In this document: piece by piece, positions 6,301 through 6,709 of the stretch
Layout of the letters: the number at the start of each line of letters is the position of its first letter
Numbering within the stretch: the first letter of the stretch is position 1
Source: Betaproteobacteria bacterium
GTDB taxonomy: Bacteria > Pseudomonadota > Gammaproteobacteria > Burkholderiales > SG8-41
Reading direction: 5' to 3'
Length of the DNA: 6,709 bases
NCBI GenBank assembly: GCA_023266245.1
Contig: JAHFRO010000130.1
Span: forward strand, 1 to 6,709
Notes under the pieces: generated by a model
Databases searched by the model: none
The model's input: the letters and a program-made list of their open reading frames with translations, nothing else
What the model was told of the DNA's origin: nothing
Program-made: the position numbers and the translations under genes

Positions 6301-6709
6301 GGGTGGCGGGCGTGGTGCTCGGCATGCGCGTGCAGAACACAGCGAGCGGCCGCATGGGCGCGATCCAGCTCGCCGACGATTCCGGACGGTTCGAAGTGGT
6401 GGCGTTCCGCGAGGTGTTCGAAAAGCACCGCCACAAGCTCAAGGAAGACGAGCTGCTGGTGCTGGAGGTGCGGCTGCGCGCGGCGCGCATGCGCGGCGGC
6501 AACGGCGAGGGCGGCGCCGATTTCGGGCTCAGGATCGAGGCGCTCAACGTGCTGGACTTCGGCGAGGCGCGCAACCGCTTCGCGCGCGGAGTGCGGCTGA
6601 CCTGCAACGGCGAATCCTCCAGCAACCGGCTGCGCGAGGTGCTCGCTCCCTATCGCAGCGGCACCTGCCCGGTCTCGGTCGTCTATTCGAACCGCGGTGC
6701 GACCTGCGA
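3318..6709 (+). CDS. dnaE: DNA polymerase III alpha subunit, C-terminal end cut by window edge
   Basis: The catalytic subunit of the replicative polymerase, which extends DNA chains in the Pol III core with the epsilon exonuclease and the beta clamp. 1130 codons are open to the right edge; family members have about 1150-1170, so only some 20-40 residues are missing. The PHP domain opens with FVHLRLHSEYS (5-15), with the same H-L-R-x-H arrangement as E. coli. The nucleotide-binding GPGRGSGAGS is at 369-378. The catalytic aspartates are Asp411 and Asp413 in MPDFDIDF and Asp567 in KFDFLGL, equivalent to E. coli 401, 403 and 555. YQEQVMQIAQ starts at 688, and a helix-hairpin-helix region (DKRLVNRRVVE) lies near 871. 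The beta-clamp motif QVSLF is at 919-923, close to E. coli QADMF. An OB fold starts about 994 (YWVAGVVLG). No frameshift or missing key residue was seen. The ATG lacks a Shine-Dalgarno sequence, but the next Met would delete the first PHP motif. Confidence 0.98.
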   Translation, partial: MQPSFVHLRLHSEYSIVDGIVRLDEAVAAAANDGMPALALTDLANVFGLVKFYQAARAGGIKPIIGCDVWLENEADRDKPFRLLLLAQSRAGYLLLSELLTRAYRSNQYRGRAELKKAWFAETGTEELIALSGAHHGEIGQALAADNQKQAQRLAHEWQALFPGRYYIELQRLGKQATVLGAGGVPVETYVQRALRLASALKLPVVATHPVQFVKPDDFRAHEARVCIAEGYMLSDQRRPRQFSSEQYFKTQAEMTALFNDVPAALANSVEIAMRCNLTLELGKSQLLKFPTPNNVSLDTYLSQCAFEGLEKRMRELYPDAARRDAQYPRYRERLEFEINTVIQMGFPGYFLIVADFINWAKRNGVPVGPGRGSGAGSLVAYSLGITDLDPLRYDLLFERFLNPERVSMPDFDIDFCQDGRDRVIEYVKQKFGADSVSQIATFGTMAAKAVVRDVGRVLDLPYTFCDQLAKLIPFQPGRHITLAEARQIEPQLKEREHKEEEVRELLALAGKLEGLIRNVGMHAGGVLIAPGKLTDFCPLYAADGSDSVVSQFDMKDVEAVGLVKFDFLGLTTLTILDWTLRYIKRLDPASDIRLETLPLDDARTYKVFANANTTAVFQFESRGMRDLLARAKPDRFEDIIALIALYRPGPMELIPEYVERKLGRQRVEYLDPRIEPILAPTHGVMVYQEQVMQIAQVIGGYTLGGADLLRRAMGKKLSEEMARHRGTFVAGAAKNGLSARKAHELFGLMEKFAGYGFNKSHAAAYALIAYQTAYFKAHHTSAFLAANMSAVMNDTDKVQSFVDDAQTHGIRLLAPDVNQSNYRFEPVDAKTIRYGLGAIKGTGEAAISNIIETRKNGRFQDLFDFCHRMDKRLVNRRVVESLMRAGAFDSVNDHRASLLASVGVALESAEQASRAAHQVSLFGDLADIAARPALAEVPRWGAKEQLQNEKLALGFYFSEHLFNIYREEVRRFIRTRLADLAAAGNGDYAGRSYWVAGVVLGMRVQNTASGRMGAIQLADDSGRFEVVAFREVFEKHRHKLKEDELLVLEVRLRAARMRGGNGEGGADFGLRIEALNVLDFGEARNRFARGVRLTCNGESSSNRLREVLAPYRSGTCPVSVVYSNRGATC

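Noticed and set aside
3345..6434. Long minus-strand frames (294, 402 and 238 codons) opposite dnaE.
   Set aside because: All are shadows of dnaE codon use; dnaE is continuous and has every expected motif.

Overview
This window reads as chromosomal DNA from a GC-rich proteobacterium, most likely a betaproteobacterium. The main evidence is the DNA polymerase III alpha subunit at the right end, whose wording resembles betaproteobacterial DnaE as I remember it. Codon use is strongly G/C at third positions in all four genes. There is no transposase, integrase, phage gene, tRNA, rRNA or CRISPR array.

Layout: positions 1-1848 hold two genes on the minus strand, an EamA-type (DMT superfamily) membrane transporter (901-1848) followed by an alpha/beta hydrolase (857 down to 1, running off the left edge). 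Their 43-bp junction is filled by a heptanucleotide repeat array that also supplies the hydrolase ribosome binding site. Positions 1849-2051 separate these from a divergent plus-strand gene and contain two tandem copies of a ~70-bp, two-hairpin repeat with an 85-bp period. Positions 2052-2981 encode a secreted TraB/GumN-family protein. Positions 2982-3317 are non-coding but dense in structure: a 12-bp-arm perfect palindrome, a four-copy 14-bp tandem repeat, a second small inverted repeat, a probable rho-independent terminator and a three-copy 9-bp repeat. Positions 3318-6709 encode dnaE on the plus strand. It stays open to the right edge, with 1130 codons visible and only the extreme C-terminus missing.

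The four genes do not form one pathway: two are generic accessory enzyme/transporter genes, one is an envelope protein, and one is the replicative polymerase. Only the transporter and hydrolase look co-transcribed. I see no undescribed multi-gene system. The unusual content is in the gene junctions, each of which carries a different repeat, two of them built on a 7-bp register. dnaE also lacks a visible Shine-Dalgarno sequence and may be leaderless.
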